A stretch of 47,322 nucleotides of DNA from Phycisphaerales bacterium. Its GTDB lineage: Bacteria; Planctomycetota; Phycisphaerae; Phycisphaerales; UBA1924. Where the stretch lies: the NCBI GenBank assembly GCA_020847175.1, contig JADLCM010000050.1:1-47322 (forward strand), given 5' to 3'. Both the position numbers and the translations under genes were made by a program. A model generated the notes under the pieces. That model did not search any database. It was given only the letters and a program-made list of their open reading frames with translations, and was not told the DNA's origin. Below are positions 1 through 7,994 of this stretch, one piece after another; the stretch's first letter is position 1, and every line of letters begins with the position of its first letter.

Positions 1-26
1 ACTGGTGAAGGAGCTGCACGGCCCGT

Positions 27-43
27 CCCCCCCCCCCCCCCCC
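27..43. repeat. Poly-C homopolymer tract (17 C)
   Basis: A run of 17 consecutive C residues lies close to the window edge, about 50 bp upstream of the first gene. Homopolymers of this length are rare even at this GC content. They can be slippage-prone phase-variable tracts or sequencing/assembly artefacts, and the sequence cannot distinguish these. Confidence 0.85.
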
Positions 44-95
44 GCGACGAGACGCACGTAAGAGGCGTCCATCAAGCTGTCATCGCACACGAGGT

Positions 96-755
96 GTGGT
101 GGTTCTTGCATTTGGCGTGGCACTGAGTGGTTGCAATGATCGATCGGTCCCAGTCGGGGATTCGAGCACCGAAGTACAACCCACAACCGAGAGAATTATC
201 CGCGACATCGGAAGCGTAGTCATCGGCGAATCGGTTCATGTCCAGATTGATTGGCATGTTCCGGAATTCGGAGTGCACCTGAGAGACGAGCCAAGCTCGT
301 CCTGCGGATGTACCGCAGTCGAAGGCTGGACGTTGGCGCAGGACAGCGGCACTGCGAGCGTTGTCGTTGCGCCGGGGCCGTATGACCGCCAAGTTGACAG
401 CGATGTGGTGTTCCACGGCGTTGGCGGAGCGTCCGTCGTGATCAGCGTGCGAGCGGAAATCGAGCCCCCCTTTGAGGGGTGGCCGCGGCAGGCCCAAGCC
501 GAGCGACTGGGTAACGGTTCAGTCGTGCTCAGGGTCTCCCCGGCGTACGAAGCGCACGACATTCTTGTGAGGTGCTTTGTGAGTTCTGACGACGCGACGG
601 GCGTGATAGCCGGTCGAGGCGCCGACGGATTCGCGATCCCGCCAGCGACGTCAGAGATCGTCGTAGTGTTTCGTGGACGACAGGACGGGCAAGACGTGAC
701 CGAAGAGAAGCGATGGGCCGGCCCGCTCTCTTTGGCTCAAGGCGCCGGCAACTGA
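96..755 (+). CDS. Lipoprotein with DUF1573-like CGC motif
   Basis: Predicted secreted lipoprotein of 219 residues. The start is GTG 96 (GTG 99 is equally possible); no other start codon exists upstream in this open frame. A short hydrophobic stretch ends in the lipobox L-S-G-C (Cys13), so export and lipidation are likely. Residues about 35-120 form a beta-rich domain containing SSCGCT (Cys69 and Cys71), which resembles the CxC motif of DUF1573 domains found in many planctomycete and bacteroidete surface proteins. The molecular function is unknown. It is followed 19 bp later by a small Cys-rich secreted protein and looks like the first gene of a four-gene cassette. The n-region lacks the usual positive charges, so the true N-terminus may be affected by the poly-C tract upstream. 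Confidence 0.6.
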   Translation: MVVLAFGVALSGCNDRSVPVGDSSTEVQPTTERIIRDIGSVVIGESVHVQIDWHVPEFGVHLRDEPSSSCGCTAVEGWTLAQDSGTASVVVAPGPYDRQVDSDVVFHGVGGASVVISVRAEIEPPFEGWPRQAQAERLGNGSVVLRVSPAYEAHDILVRCFVSSDDATGVIAGRGADGFAIPPATSEIVVVFRGRQDGQDVTEEKRWAGPLSLAQGAGN

Positions 756-774
756 CGTGAAGGGAGTGGCATCA

Positions 775-1053
775 ATGAGACGGTGTCGAACAAGATGTAC
801 GCGGGCTCAAGCGCGGTGGGTCATCGCGTGTGCGATAATGTCGCCCATCGCCGTCGCCCAGTCGGGGGGCGACCCGGAAGACGAAGAAGGGGCAGAGGAT
901 TTCCATTGCCCTGCCGGTATTTTGCAGTTCCCGGGACTTTGCAGAGGAATGCAGTGTTCAGCGCCCAAGTGCATGTGCTATCGTCCGCCTGGTGGCGTGG
1001 CCGATTGCTACCAGTGGTGCAACCCGTGCGGGCCCGGCGGACCCCAACCGTAA
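775..1053 (+). CDS. Small Cys-rich secreted protein
   Basis: Encodes 92 residues. ATG 775 is preferred over the in-frame GTG 757 because a GGGAG ribosome-binding site lies just upstream. An Arg-rich n-region is followed by a hydrophobic core and an AVA-Q cleavage site (around residue 29), typical of a signal peptide. The mature part is about 60 residues with a short acidic stretch (DPEDEEGAED) and eight cysteines, including K-C-M-C-Y and W-C-N-P-C. Disulfides or metal binding are both plausible. No family was recognised. It sits between a CxC lipoprotein and a membrane protein on the same strand with short gaps, suggesting one transcript and a related extracytoplasmic role. Confidence 0.55.
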   Translation: MRRCRTRCTRAQARWVIACAIMSPIAVAQSGGDPEDEEGAEDFHCPAGILQFPGLCRGMQCSAPKCMCYRPPGGVADCYQWCNPCGPGGPQP

Positions 1054-1071
1054 CCAGGAGCGGCCACCAAC

Positions 1072-1977
1072 ATGACGCCACTCGCGCGCGCAACGCGTGC
1101 AACCAAGATCGCCGCGATCGTGTGCGTGATGGCGCTCGCATTTCTGCTTTTCAGCGCGTGGCGCTCGCAACCGCGGCCGCCACGCAGTGTCGTGTCGGAG
1201 CCATCGGACGCTGCCGGCACTCCGGAGCGTGCGACCGCTGACGAAGTTGAGGCAGTGTGGGCGTCTGGCCCGTTCCGGCCGCTGCCGAATGTGGAAACCA
1301 GAGTGCTCGCATCAGACATCCGGACTGCCATGTACGGCGACACGGACGGCGTGCCGTCGGGTCAAATGGGCGCCCTTGCCGCCATCATCGCGGAGCAGTT
1401 GTCGGCCAAAGCGGCGGAAACGCCTGATGCATACCTCCGTCTGATCGAGAGCGATCCGCACACGCGGTGGCTCGAATCGCCAGACCCGTGGTTCAAGGAA
1501 CTCGAGTACCAGTGGGCCTGGCACGGCAAGGACCAGCCCGCGGAGGTCTTTGAAGACCCGCTCCGCCGCGCGCGATGGCTTATCGAGTTCATGCGCGACA
1601 ACCGGGAGTCACGACCGACGGAAGCCCGCCTGGAGCCCGGCGATGTCTTCGTGCGTTCGGCCCGGGTGCGAACTGAAGAACAGGTTCGAGCACGATTGTG
1701 GAGCGGCACACCTGGCACCGAGACCCGGCGCTGGATCAAGGGTGCCGCCGGGCCAGCCACGCAACTCCGCATTGCAAAGCGCCAGATCGGGGAAGTACTT
1801 TCGGAGTACGGCCAGACCACGGTGGTCGAGACGAACATGGTGGTGCGGAGCGCGGGAGGCCACCTCTCAGTATGGCAGGCAATCTGGTACTGGGATCCGA
1901 AGGTCCAGACTTGGTCGAACTACCTGATGGGGCGGCGCGCGGTCACCAACCCTGGCTACACCGGCACCTATTACTGA
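1072..1977 (+). CDS. Membrane-anchored protein of unknown function
   Basis: Encodes 301 residues from ATG 1072, with AGGAG upstream (CCAGGAGCGG). A basic N-terminus is followed by one hydrophobic helix at about residues 12-30. The remainder is soluble and probably periplasmic, with a helical Glu/Arg-rich middle and a C-terminal part rich in Trp and Tyr. No catalytic motif or known family was recognised. It lies 18 bp after the Cys-rich secreted gene and 57 bp before a pseudopilin, so it likely belongs to the same operon. Its product may be an assembly or anchoring partner of the neighbours, but that is inferred only from position. Confidence 0.55.
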   Translation: MTPLARATRATKIAAIVCVMALAFLLFSAWRSQPRPPRSVVSEPSDAAGTPERATADEVEAVWASGPFRPLPNVETRVLASDIRTAMYGDTDGVPSGQMGALAAIIAEQLSAKAAETPDAYLRLIESDPHTRWLESPDPWFKELEYQWAWHGKDQPAEVFEDPLRRARWLIEFMRDNRESRPTEARLEPGDVFVRSARVRTEEQVRARLWSGTPGTETRRWIKGAAGPATQLRIAKRQIGEVLSEYGQTTVVETNMVVRSAGGHLSVWQAIWYWDPKVQTWSNYLMGRRAVTNPGYTGTYY

Positions 1978-2034
1978 CCACCACGCCGAGTCAACGATTC
2001 AGAGCATGACTCCAGCAAAGGAGGTACCAGAACC

Positions 2035-2832
2035 GTGGTCAGGACCGGCACACGGGCATTCACGCTCATTGAACTGCTCGTCACGATCACGACGATCTGC
2101 ATCGTGCTCGGGCTCCTTTTCCCCGCGCTCCGCGGGGCGCGGGTGACTGCCCAGAAGCTGGCCTGCGACACCAACCTCCAGTCAATCGGAAAACTCACGT
2201 TCGTATCGGTGCAGCAAAACGGGGAGGAGTGGCCAAACGTTCTGCGCCCGGGGGTGGAGTATCGCATTTTCCGCCTTGGCACCGAGTACGTGATCAACGC
2301 TCCCCTCGAACAGGTCCCCTTGTGGATGGGGATTCTGGAGTTACAGGGAGCCATCGACATTCGGGAGCGGGCAACGGCTCGGGCCATGTCGTGCCCCGCC
2401 ATCTGGGCGTGGATGGACGAACCTGAGCATCGCGAAAACCCGCACTCCGGGCCGCTCGCAAGTTACGCCTATTCCGCCGGGTTCGTCACCTCGCCCGGCC
2501 TGTGGAGGATAGATGACCCGACCCCGCGCCGCATTCCGGGCGCGCATCGCCATGTGAACCGAAGCGGGGACGTACTGTTTCCTTCACTCAAGGCGCTTTA
2601 CTTTGAAAAAGTGGACGCTCACGACACTGGTCTCTTCACTGGCGATCCGCGGCTCGGGCAAGGCAAGTCGGTGGGCATGGTTGCAGCCGACGGGCACGCA
2701 GCCCGGGTGCGGCTTGCTGACACCAAGCCTGTGATTGCGACCGAATGGAACCTGCATAGCGACTTTGGACTTCGAGAGCACACCCCGATGGCCAGCACCC
2801 GAGACGGCATTCGTGGGCGCGACTTGGAGTAA
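2035..2832 (+). CDS. Type II secretion-type pseudopilin
   Basis: Encodes 265 residues from GTG 2035, supported by a strong AAAGGAGG site about 9 bp upstream. The N-terminus carries the prepilin methylation motif A-F-T-L-I-E-L-L with Glu at +5 and Ala instead of Gly before the cleavage point, then a hydrophobic helix of about 20 residues. The rest is a soluble domain ending near a V-A-A-D-G-H-A segment, like the C-terminal DG motif of the large planctomycete DUF1559/pseudopilin families. Such proteins are processed by PilD-type peptidases and assembled in the inner membrane. It is the last gene of the left-hand surface cassette. Confidence 0.75.
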   Translation: MVRTGTRAFTLIELLVTITTICIVLGLLFPALRGARVTAQKLACDTNLQSIGKLTFVSVQQNGEEWPNVLRPGVEYRIFRLGTEYVINAPLEQVPLWMGILELQGAIDIRERATARAMSCPAIWAWMDEPEHRENPHSGPLASYAYSAGFVTSPGLWRIDDPTPRRIPGAHRHVNRSGDVLFPSLKALYFEKVDAHDTGLFTGDPRLGQGKSVGMVAADGHAARVRLADTKPVIATEWNLHSDFGLREHTPMASTRDGIRGRDLE

Positions 2833-2923
2833 CAGAACCACCTGCTCCGGTATGCTTCTGGCTGCATTCGGGTTTCCGGCAGGGCACCTCGCCCGTCTGC
2901 AGCTATCAGGAGTACAGGCACCG

Positions 2924-3946
2924 ATGTTCAGTGCTTTGGCCGCGTTGTTCTTGAGCACCACCCAGCCGGAGACGCTCGAAGCCCGCTTTGCGCGCCTGGT
3001 GCGCGACCTCGGAGCGCCGTCATACCAGGCGCGCGAGGAGGCCTCGGAGATCATCTACGACGACCCCGATCTCGACCTCCGCCTGATCGAGGCGGCCCTG
3101 CGCCGCGGCGGCCTGGACCTTGAACGGCGCGTGCGCCTCGAGGCGCTGGGCAAGCGCATGTTCCTGCGCGGGCCGCGCGGCGCGCTGGGCGTGCAGTTCG
3201 GCGCCGAGGTGGAGGGCGGAGCGCAGATCCAGAGCACGGTCGAGGGCTTTGATGCTCACCGCGTGCTTCAGGCGGGCGACATCATCACCGCGGTGGCAGG
3301 GGTGCCCGTGCGCTCGCAGGACGAGATGCGGAGCGAGATCCTTTCTCGCGACCCCGGCGAGTCGATGGCCCTCACGGTGCGCCGGGCCGGAGAGACTGTG
3401 CAGGTGGACGTCTCGCTCCGATCGTTCGACGACCTGCAGAACGCGAGCCCGCCGCGCGGGGCGATGGATGAGGCGTGGCGTGTGCGCCTGCTGCGGGTGG
3501 GCGGACCTGACTCCGACGAAACGGTCTTGATGGTGCCCGGGGCCGCCCCGCCTCCGCGGGATGTCGATGACATCGAGGCGTGGACCGTCGCGCTCCTCCC
3601 CTTTGCCATCGGAGGCGAATCGCGGGGGGGTGTGGATCAGTCCGGGCGGGTGCGCGTGCGGGCCTTCGGGCGCGATCTCAGCCTGCCGCCGGTGCCTGCG
3701 GTCGCCGAGTCGCTTCGTGAAGGCGATGCACAGGCCCCGGTGCGCATCCTGATCGGGGAACTTCAGGTGCGACGTGAGTCGGTGAGCCGGCGGGTGCGCG
3801 ACGCCCGCTCGATCGCCATTGATCCCGCCCGCTCGCCCGCGGAACGTCAAGGAGCGGCGGATCTGGTGGCGCGCCTCGCGGACGCACAGCGGATCATCGA
3901 GGAGCGGATGAAGGAGTTGTGGGAGCTGTACGACGCCGGGCCGTGA
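2924..3946 (+). CDS. Secreted PDZ-domain protein
   Basis: Encodes 340 residues. ATG 2924 is chosen because AGGAG lies 11 bp upstream; the open frame extends to 2735 but that part overlaps the preceding pseudopilin. A short hydrophobic N-terminus (residues 1-12) suggests export. Residues 18-80 are helical and charged. Residues about 88-166 match a PDZ fold: L-G-V-Q-F-G at the start, L-Q-A-G-D-I-I-T-A-V in the middle and a final beta strand. No protease catalytic domain is present, so this is not a full HtrA or site-2 protease; a peptide-binding or scaffold role is likely. The C-terminal 170 residues are unassigned and end in an Arg/Glu-rich helix. Confidence 0.65.
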   Translation: MFSALAALFLSTTQPETLEARFARLVRDLGAPSYQAREEASEIIYDDPDLDLRLIEAALRRGGLDLERRVRLEALGKRMFLRGPRGALGVQFGAEVEGGAQIQSTVEGFDAHRVLQAGDIITAVAGVPVRSQDEMRSEILSRDPGESMALTVRRAGETVQVDVSLRSFDDLQNASPPRGAMDEAWRVRLLRVGGPDSDETVLMVPGAAPPPRDVDDIEAWTVALLPFAIGGESRGGVDQSGRVRVRAFGRDLSLPPVPAVAESLREGDAQAPVRILIGELQVRRESVSRRVRDARSIAIDPARSPAERQGAADLVARLADAQRIIEERMKELWELYDAGP

Positions 3947-4252
3947 CGGAGCATCCTCGCAGCCGCGAATGGGGCGATGCCCGGGGACCCGAACAGTGCC
4001 GCAGATCGAAGCGCCGAGAGAGCGGCGGCGATGCTTGGAATCCGGTAGGGCCACCGCGTTCCGCCGGCCCGAGCCCGCGTCGAAACCCGTTGGTGGACAC
4101 GGAGTTTCGTGCCGATGGCGGCACAATCCTGATATATACCAAACCATAAACGATATTCCGCTCTTGATATCTTGAAATAGTCCCGGATCAGGCTTGAATC
4201 TCCTGTCCGGCTCGCACTCAGGCGGGTGTCGGGCCGCACTGGAGGCTCACGC
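3947..4252. promoter_or_regulatory. Intergenic region with AT-rich island and inverted repeat
   Basis: About 300 bp without a convincing gene. The interval 4125-4185 is markedly AT-rich for this genome (GATATATACC, ATAAACGATATT, TTGATATCTTGAAATAG), which fits a promoter for the outer-membrane protein starting at 4253. Just before it, 4109-4124 is a perfect inverted repeat GTGCCG-ATGG-CGGCAC that could be an operator. No clear -35/-10 pair with canonical spacing was found. A ribosome-binding GGAGG lies at 4241-4245. Confidence 0.4.
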
Positions 4253-5143
4253 ATGGTTCGGAGCAAATCTGTGTCGCTCTGGGTTCTGGCGATCGCGGGC
4301 GCCGCGTCGGCGGCGTCGGCGCAGGGGTTCATGCTGTTCGGCGCGAAGAACGTGCTGCCCGAAGGGGACCGGCAGTTCGTCATGCCCATCACCAGCCCGT
4401 TCTACAACGAGAACTCGCTGGTGACGACGGACGTGCGCCTGGTCTTTGCGCACCATCGGATCAACGACGACTCGATCCTGGGTGATGATGCCTGGGCCAA
4501 CGTCGTGGGGGTGCAGGCGCGCCTGGCGTTCACCGAGACGCTCCAGCTCGTCGCGTACAAGGACGGCTACATCGATCTCGAAGGCGACGTGGTGGACACC
4601 GAGGGGTTCAACGACATCGGCGCGGGGTTGAAGTGGCAGTTCTGGCGCGATGTCGAGTCGAACTTCTACGCCGCCGCGGGCGCAGGGTACGAGTTCGCCT
4701 TCGGCCAGGCGCGGGCGCTGCAGGATGACAGCGAGGCCCGGGTATGGGTCTCGGCCGACAAGGGCTTCGGAAAGTTCCACCTCGGCGGAACCGTGAACGG
4801 GCGCTTCAGCACGAGCGACGAGGACCGGGACAACGGCAACAGCCACGTGCTCACCTGGCACCTGCGGGCGGACTACCGGCTGACCGAGAAGTTCAGCCCG
4901 GTGATCGAGATCAACGGGTACCACATCATCAACGACAGCGACACGGGGGTACCGCTCAACGGCGCAGACGTGCTCAACTTTGGCGCGACCGACGCCGACC
5001 CCACCGTCTCCGGGGGCGTGGGCGCCGAATACCGCTTCACGCCGACCTTCGCGGTGCGCGGGGCCTTCGAGGCGCCCCTGAGCGACAACGACGAGAGCCT
5101 CTTCGGCACTCGGTACACCTTCTCGATCGTGATCTCGTTCTAG
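4253..5143 (+). CDS. Outer-membrane beta-barrel protein
   Basis: Encodes 296 residues. ATG 4253 with GGAGG 8 bp upstream is preferred over an earlier GTG at 4226. A signal peptide ends at about A-S-A-Q (residues 1-23). The mature chain has alternating polar/hydrophobic strands, many Gly, Asp and aromatic residues, and ends in F-S-I-V-I-S-F. A terminal Phe on a beta strand is typical of outer-membrane barrels recognised by the BAM complex. The Asp/Asn-rich turns (for example DEDRDNGNSH) would be periplasmic or surface loops. The substrate is unknown; a porin-like or structural role is likely. It is monocistronic: a promoter-like region lies upstream and a strong terminator follows directly. 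Confidence 0.65.
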   Translation: MVRSKSVSLWVLAIAGAASAASAQGFMLFGAKNVLPEGDRQFVMPITSPFYNENSLVTTDVRLVFAHHRINDDSILGDDAWANVVGVQARLAFTETLQLVAYKDGYIDLEGDVVDTEGFNDIGAGLKWQFWRDVESNFYAAAGAGYEFAFGQARALQDDSEARVWVSADKGFGKFHLGGTVNGRFSTSDEDRDNGNSHVLTWHLRADYRLTEKFSPVIEINGYHIINDSDTGVPLNGADVLNFGATDADPTVSGGVGAEYRFTPTFAVRGAFEAPLSDNDESLFGTRYTFSIVISF

Positions 5144-5162
5144 ACGAACGTGTCTCCTTGGG

Positions 5163-5201
5163 CCCCCTGCGCCGCGAGAGCGGCGTGGGGGGTTTGTCTT
5201 T
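5163..5201 (+). terminator. Rho-independent terminator after the barrel protein
   Basis: A hairpin starts 20 bp after the stop codon: CCCCC (5163-5167) pairs with GGGGG (5187-5191) and CGCCGC (5170-5175) with GCGGCG (5180-5185) around a GAGA tetraloop, followed by the T-rich tract TTTGTCTTTC. It is placed to end the + strand gene and separates it from the minus-strand SRPBCC gene. Confidence 0.75.
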
Positions 5202-5217
5202 CAGGCGATCGCGCGGA

Positions 5218-5655
5218 TCACGGAATCTCGGGCTCGACGAGCAGCGTGAGCAGGTGCAGCGATTCCTGCCACCCCATCTCGCACATCTCCACCGGGATCA
5301 CGTCCGGGAGGCCCTCCTGCGTGATCGTGAGTTCCGTGCCGCACGCGACGGGGCGAAGCGCCACGGTCATGTTCATCGCGCCCGGCAGGTTGGGGTCTTC
5401 AAAGCGGTCGGTGTAGCGAATCAGTCTGGCCGGGACGAGCTCGACATACGTGCCCCCGAAGGCGTGCGACTGTCCCGTGTTGAAGTTGGTGAACGACATG
5501 CGATACGACCCGCCGACCCGGGCGTCCATCTCGTGCACCTGCGCCACGAAGCCGTGCGGCGCCATCCACTTGACGAGGGCGGCGGGGTCGAGAAACGCCC
5601 GGTACAGCCGGTCGGCAGGCGCGCGTAGAACCCGCCGGAGGTGAAGTGTGCTCAT
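5218..5655 (-). CDS. SRPBCC/AHSA1-family protein
   Basis: Encodes 145 residues. The internal ATG at 5655 is preferred because the family's first strand (R-R-V-L-R-A-P-A-D-R-L-Y-R-A-F) begins directly after it. Residues 7-142 show the AHSA1-like (Aha1 C-terminal homology) START pattern: an N-terminal strand and helix with A-F-L-D-P-A-A-L-V-K-W-M, a G-G-S-Y-R-M strand, and a C-terminal helix starting G-W-Q-E-S-L. These proteins form a hydrophobic ligand cavity and many are stand-alone stress or polyketide-like binding proteins; the ligand here is unknown. The length is normal. It runs against the upstream barrel gene, separated by the terminator. Confidence 0.8.
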   Translation of the reverse strand: MSTLHLRRVLRAPADRLYRAFLDPAALVKWMAPHGFVAQVHEMDARVGGSYRMSFTNFNTGQSHAFGGTYVELVPARLIRYTDRFEDPNLPGAMNMTVALRPVACGTELTITQEGLPDVIPVEMCEMGWQESLHLLTLLVEPEIP

Positions 5656-5787
5656 GCGGGAGCCTAGCCCGAACCTCGGCCCCGCGCCGAATCCTCCCCT
5701 GCATGTCCGAAGTCGCGCCTCGCGCGCGGCGCGGGGCATTACCATGGGAAGCGGGCGGAGTTGATCCGGCCCGTCGGGGAGAAGGGC

Positions 5788-7032
5788 ATGAGGCGCATCG
5801 GAGACTTCGCGCGGGCGTCGGGGTTGGCGGCAGGAGTGCTCACTTCGCCCCTGCTCGCCCAGACCGGCATCGCGCGCATGGGCGCCCTCGGGGACAGCCT
5901 GAGCGACGAGTACCTGGAGGAGTCGTATGACTACGCCCGCAACTGGCCGCAGATCTTCGCGGATGAGCGCGGCGTTGACTTCGGTGCTCTGCCGGGCGGC
6001 CCGTGCCGCCCCGAGCCGCGCCGCTGCGGATACGAAGACAACTGGGCCCGCTCGGGCCAGAACAGCGCCACGGTGATCTCGTCGGGGGCGCTGGCGGGCC
6101 TGGCCGGCGCGGTGGGGTCACGGGGCGTGACGCACGCGACCATCCTGGTGGGCAGCAACGACTTCTCGCCGTTGCAGGGGTCGGCCTTCAGCAACATCTA
6201 CAACAACACCTGGTCGCAGGCCCAGATCGACGCCTACGTCGGCGGGCGCGTCGCCAACGTGCGCACGATGGTCGAAACTCTCGCGCCGACCGGCGTGCGC
6301 CTGTTGCTGATCACGCCGGTGGATATCGGCTACACCCCGACGATCCGCACGTTCTTCGCCCCCAGCGCCGCCGGGCGCGAGCGCGTCGCCGCCGCGGTGC
6401 GTCAGTTCAGCGACGGCGTGGACGGGCTCGCGGGGGAGTTCGGCGCGGTGCTCTTTGATCTCAACGCGATGGCCCGCGACCTGCTGGGCTCACACGCCGA
6501 CACCCGCACGACGCTGCTCGTGGGCAACAGGCCGATCAACCTCGGCGCGCTGAACTTCGGGTCCAACCCCAGCGCGGGCTGGGTCAACGACGGGGTTCAC
6601 CCCAACACGGTGCTCCAGGCGGTCTTCGCCGACGGCATCGCCGCGGCCATGAACACCGGGTACGGCACGACCATCGCGGACTTCTCCGAGGCCGAGATTC
6701 TCGCGATCGCCGGCCTCACATACGGCGGCAGCGACACGCTCGCGAGCATCGTCGGCGACTACTCGGCCTACATCACCTCGTACGTGCCGGTGTGCGCCGC
6801 CGACCTGAGCGGTTCGAGCGACCCCAACGACCCGGCCTACGGCGCGCCTGACGGCGCCGCCGACGCCTCCGACTTCTTCTATTTCCTCGATCAGTTCTCT
6901 GCGGGCAACCTCGCGCTCGCCGACCTGACGGGCGCCAGCGACCCGAGCGACCCGACGTACGGCATACCCGACGGCGACATCGATGCTGATGACTTCTTTT
7001 TCTACCTCGATCTGTTCGTGGCCGGGTGCTGA
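5788..7032 (+). CDS. Secreted SGNH/GDSL hydrolase with Cys-bracketed dockerin-like tail
   Basis: Encodes 414 residues. ATG 5788 follows a GGGAGAAGG site; an upstream in-frame TTG at 5761 is less likely. Residues 1-25 form a signal peptide ending L-L-A-Q. The SGNH esterase/lipase blocks are all visible: GDSL (residues 35-38, Ser37 nucleophile), GSND (122-125) and D-G-V-H (Asp268, His271). The substrate is unknown; an extracellular ester such as acetylated polysaccharide is plausible. Residues 336-414 are the tail: Cys336, two 40-residue units containing D-P-N-D-P-A-Y-G and D-F-F-Y, and a terminal Cys414. The gene is convergent with another dockerin-tailed protein. Confidence 0.85.
   Translation: MRRIGDFARASGLAAGVLTSPLLAQTGIARMGALGDSLSDEYLEESYDYARNWPQIFADERGVDFGALPGGPCRPEPRRCGYEDNWARSGQNSATVISSGALAGLAGAVGSRGVTHATILVGSNDFSPLQGSAFSNIYNNTWSQAQIDAYVGGRVANVRTMVETLAPTGVRLLLITPVDIGYTPTIRTFFAPSAAGRERVAAAVRQFSDGVDGLAGEFGAVLFDLNAMARDLLGSHADTRTTLLVGNRPINLGALNFGSNPSAGWVNDGVHPNTVLQAVFADGIAAAMNTGYGTTIADFSEAEILAIAGLTYGGSDTLASIVGDYSAYITSYVPVCAADLSGSSDPNDPAYGAPDGAADASDFFYFLDQFSAGNLALADLTGASDPSDPTYGIPDGDIDADDFFFYLDLFVAGC
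6793..7029 (+). repeat. Tandem dockerin-like module (copy 1)
   Basis: Codes for the 79-residue C-terminal module of the SGNH hydrolase: Cys at position 1, A-D-L at 3-5 and 43-45, and Cys at 79. Each unit has S-D-P-(N/S)-D-P, then P-D-G and an Asp-rich helix start. The same layout recurs at 7122-7358, 23225-23461 and 37900-38136. Confidence 0.85.
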
Positions 7033-7083
7033 TCGCCCTGGCCGGGCTTCATGCCGCGCAGCGCGTTGCGGGGCGTGCTGCCC

Positions 7084-7104
7084 GCGCCGCGGCCGCCGCG
7101 GCGC
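7084..7104. terminator. GC-rich hairpin between convergent genes
   Basis: A perfect 9-bp stem GCGCCGCGG / CCGCGGCGC with a CCG loop sits between the stop codons of two convergent dockerin-tailed genes. It lacks a long T tract on either side, so it may slow polymerase from both directions or work with Rho. Its position is suggestive but function is unproven. Confidence 0.4.
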
Positions 7105-7118
7105 TTCACACACGTGCT

Positions 7119-7928
7119 TCAGCATCCCTCGACGAACAGATCGAGATAGTAAAAAAAGTCAGACGCATCGACCGCGCCGTCCGGCACGCCGTAGGCCGGG
7201 TCGTTCGGGTCGCTTGAGCCGGTGAGGTCTGCGACGGCGACATTGGCGCCGGCGAACTGGTCGAGGAAATAGAAGAAGTCGCTCGCGTCCACCATGCCGT
7301 CGGGCACGCCGTAGGCCGGGTCGTTCGGGTCGCTGGAGGTGGTCAGGTCCGCCGCGCAGCGATCGCCCGTGAGCATGAAAGTCGTAAACCCGATGCGCGC
7401 ATGGGCCTCGAAGTACGCGATGCCGTTGAGAAACAACGGTTCGGGGTAGAGCGCCGGGTCGGGGGGAGCGGCATTGGAGCCGAGCACCCAGAGCCCGCTC
7501 CCGTTGCCCTGCAACTCCAGGGTGAACGTCTGGCCGGCGCTCAACTCGATCGCGCTCCCGGAGACGTCGATGAAGACGGGTTCGTCGAGCGCCTGCGTCC
7601 GGTGCACGATGCTTTCAGCGAGCACCGGGCCGGGCGCGTCGGAGGTGCCCGCTCGAATGCGCAGCGTGGCGCTGGAGGGAGAGGCCCGGGTCACCACCAG
7701 CCGCACACCCTCAAGGCGCCCGCCGAGGCCGGCGCGGACCTGCTGGCGCCATACGAGCGAGGGCATGTCCGCGTTGAAGTTGGCCGCGTACGGGCCGGAA
7801 CTGAGTGCCGGGCTGTCCTGGTCCGGAGTGCCGGACTGGGCTTCCGCGGGCGCGACCCACGCGACCACCCATGCCGCGCCGAGGGCAGGCACGAAGCGGG
7901 AGCGCGGCAGGGTGCGGAGCATCGACAT
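7119..7928 (-). CDS. Secreted protein of unknown function with dockerin-like tail
   Basis: Encodes 269 residues; ATG 7928 or ATG 7922 may be the start. A signal peptide ends at A-E-A-Q (about residue 31). Residues 35-185 are beta-rich, with runs such as G-V-R-L-V-V-T-R and Q-T-F-T-L-E-L-Q-G-N, suggestive of a jelly-roll or carbohydrate-binding-like fold, but no family was recognised and there is no catalytic motif. Residues 191-269 are the 79-residue Cys-bracketed tandem tail ending in the final Cys. It faces the SGNH hydrolase tail to tail, so the two are not cotranscribed. A binding or structural role at the surface is inferred. Confidence 0.7.
   Translation of the reverse strand: MSMLRTLPRSRFVPALGAAWVVAWVAPAEAQSGTPDQDSPALSSGPYAANFNADMPSLVWRQQVRAGLGGRLEGVRLVVTRASPSSATLRIRAGTSDAPGPVLAESIVHRTQALDEPVFIDVSGSAIELSAGQTFTLELQGNGSGLWVLGSNAAPPDPALYPEPLFLNGIAYFEAHARIGFTTFMLTGDRCAADLTTSSDPNDPAYGVPDGMVDASDFFYFLDQFAGANVAVADLTGSSDPNDPAYGVPDGAVDASDFFYYLDLFVEGC
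7122..7358 (-). repeat. Tandem dockerin-like module (copy 2)
   Basis: Codes for residues 191-269 of the minus-strand secreted protein. Both units carry D-P-N-D-P-A-Y-G-V-P-D-G and D-A-S-D-F-F-Y, separated by 40 residues, between a first Cys and a terminal Cys 79 residues apart. The DNA of the two units is also close to identical. Confidence 0.85.
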
Positions 7929-7994
7929 CGCCCGGGCATCTTACTTGGCGACTCACGCCCGCCCAAGCACAAATCACAGCGCCGGGGCCGGCGT

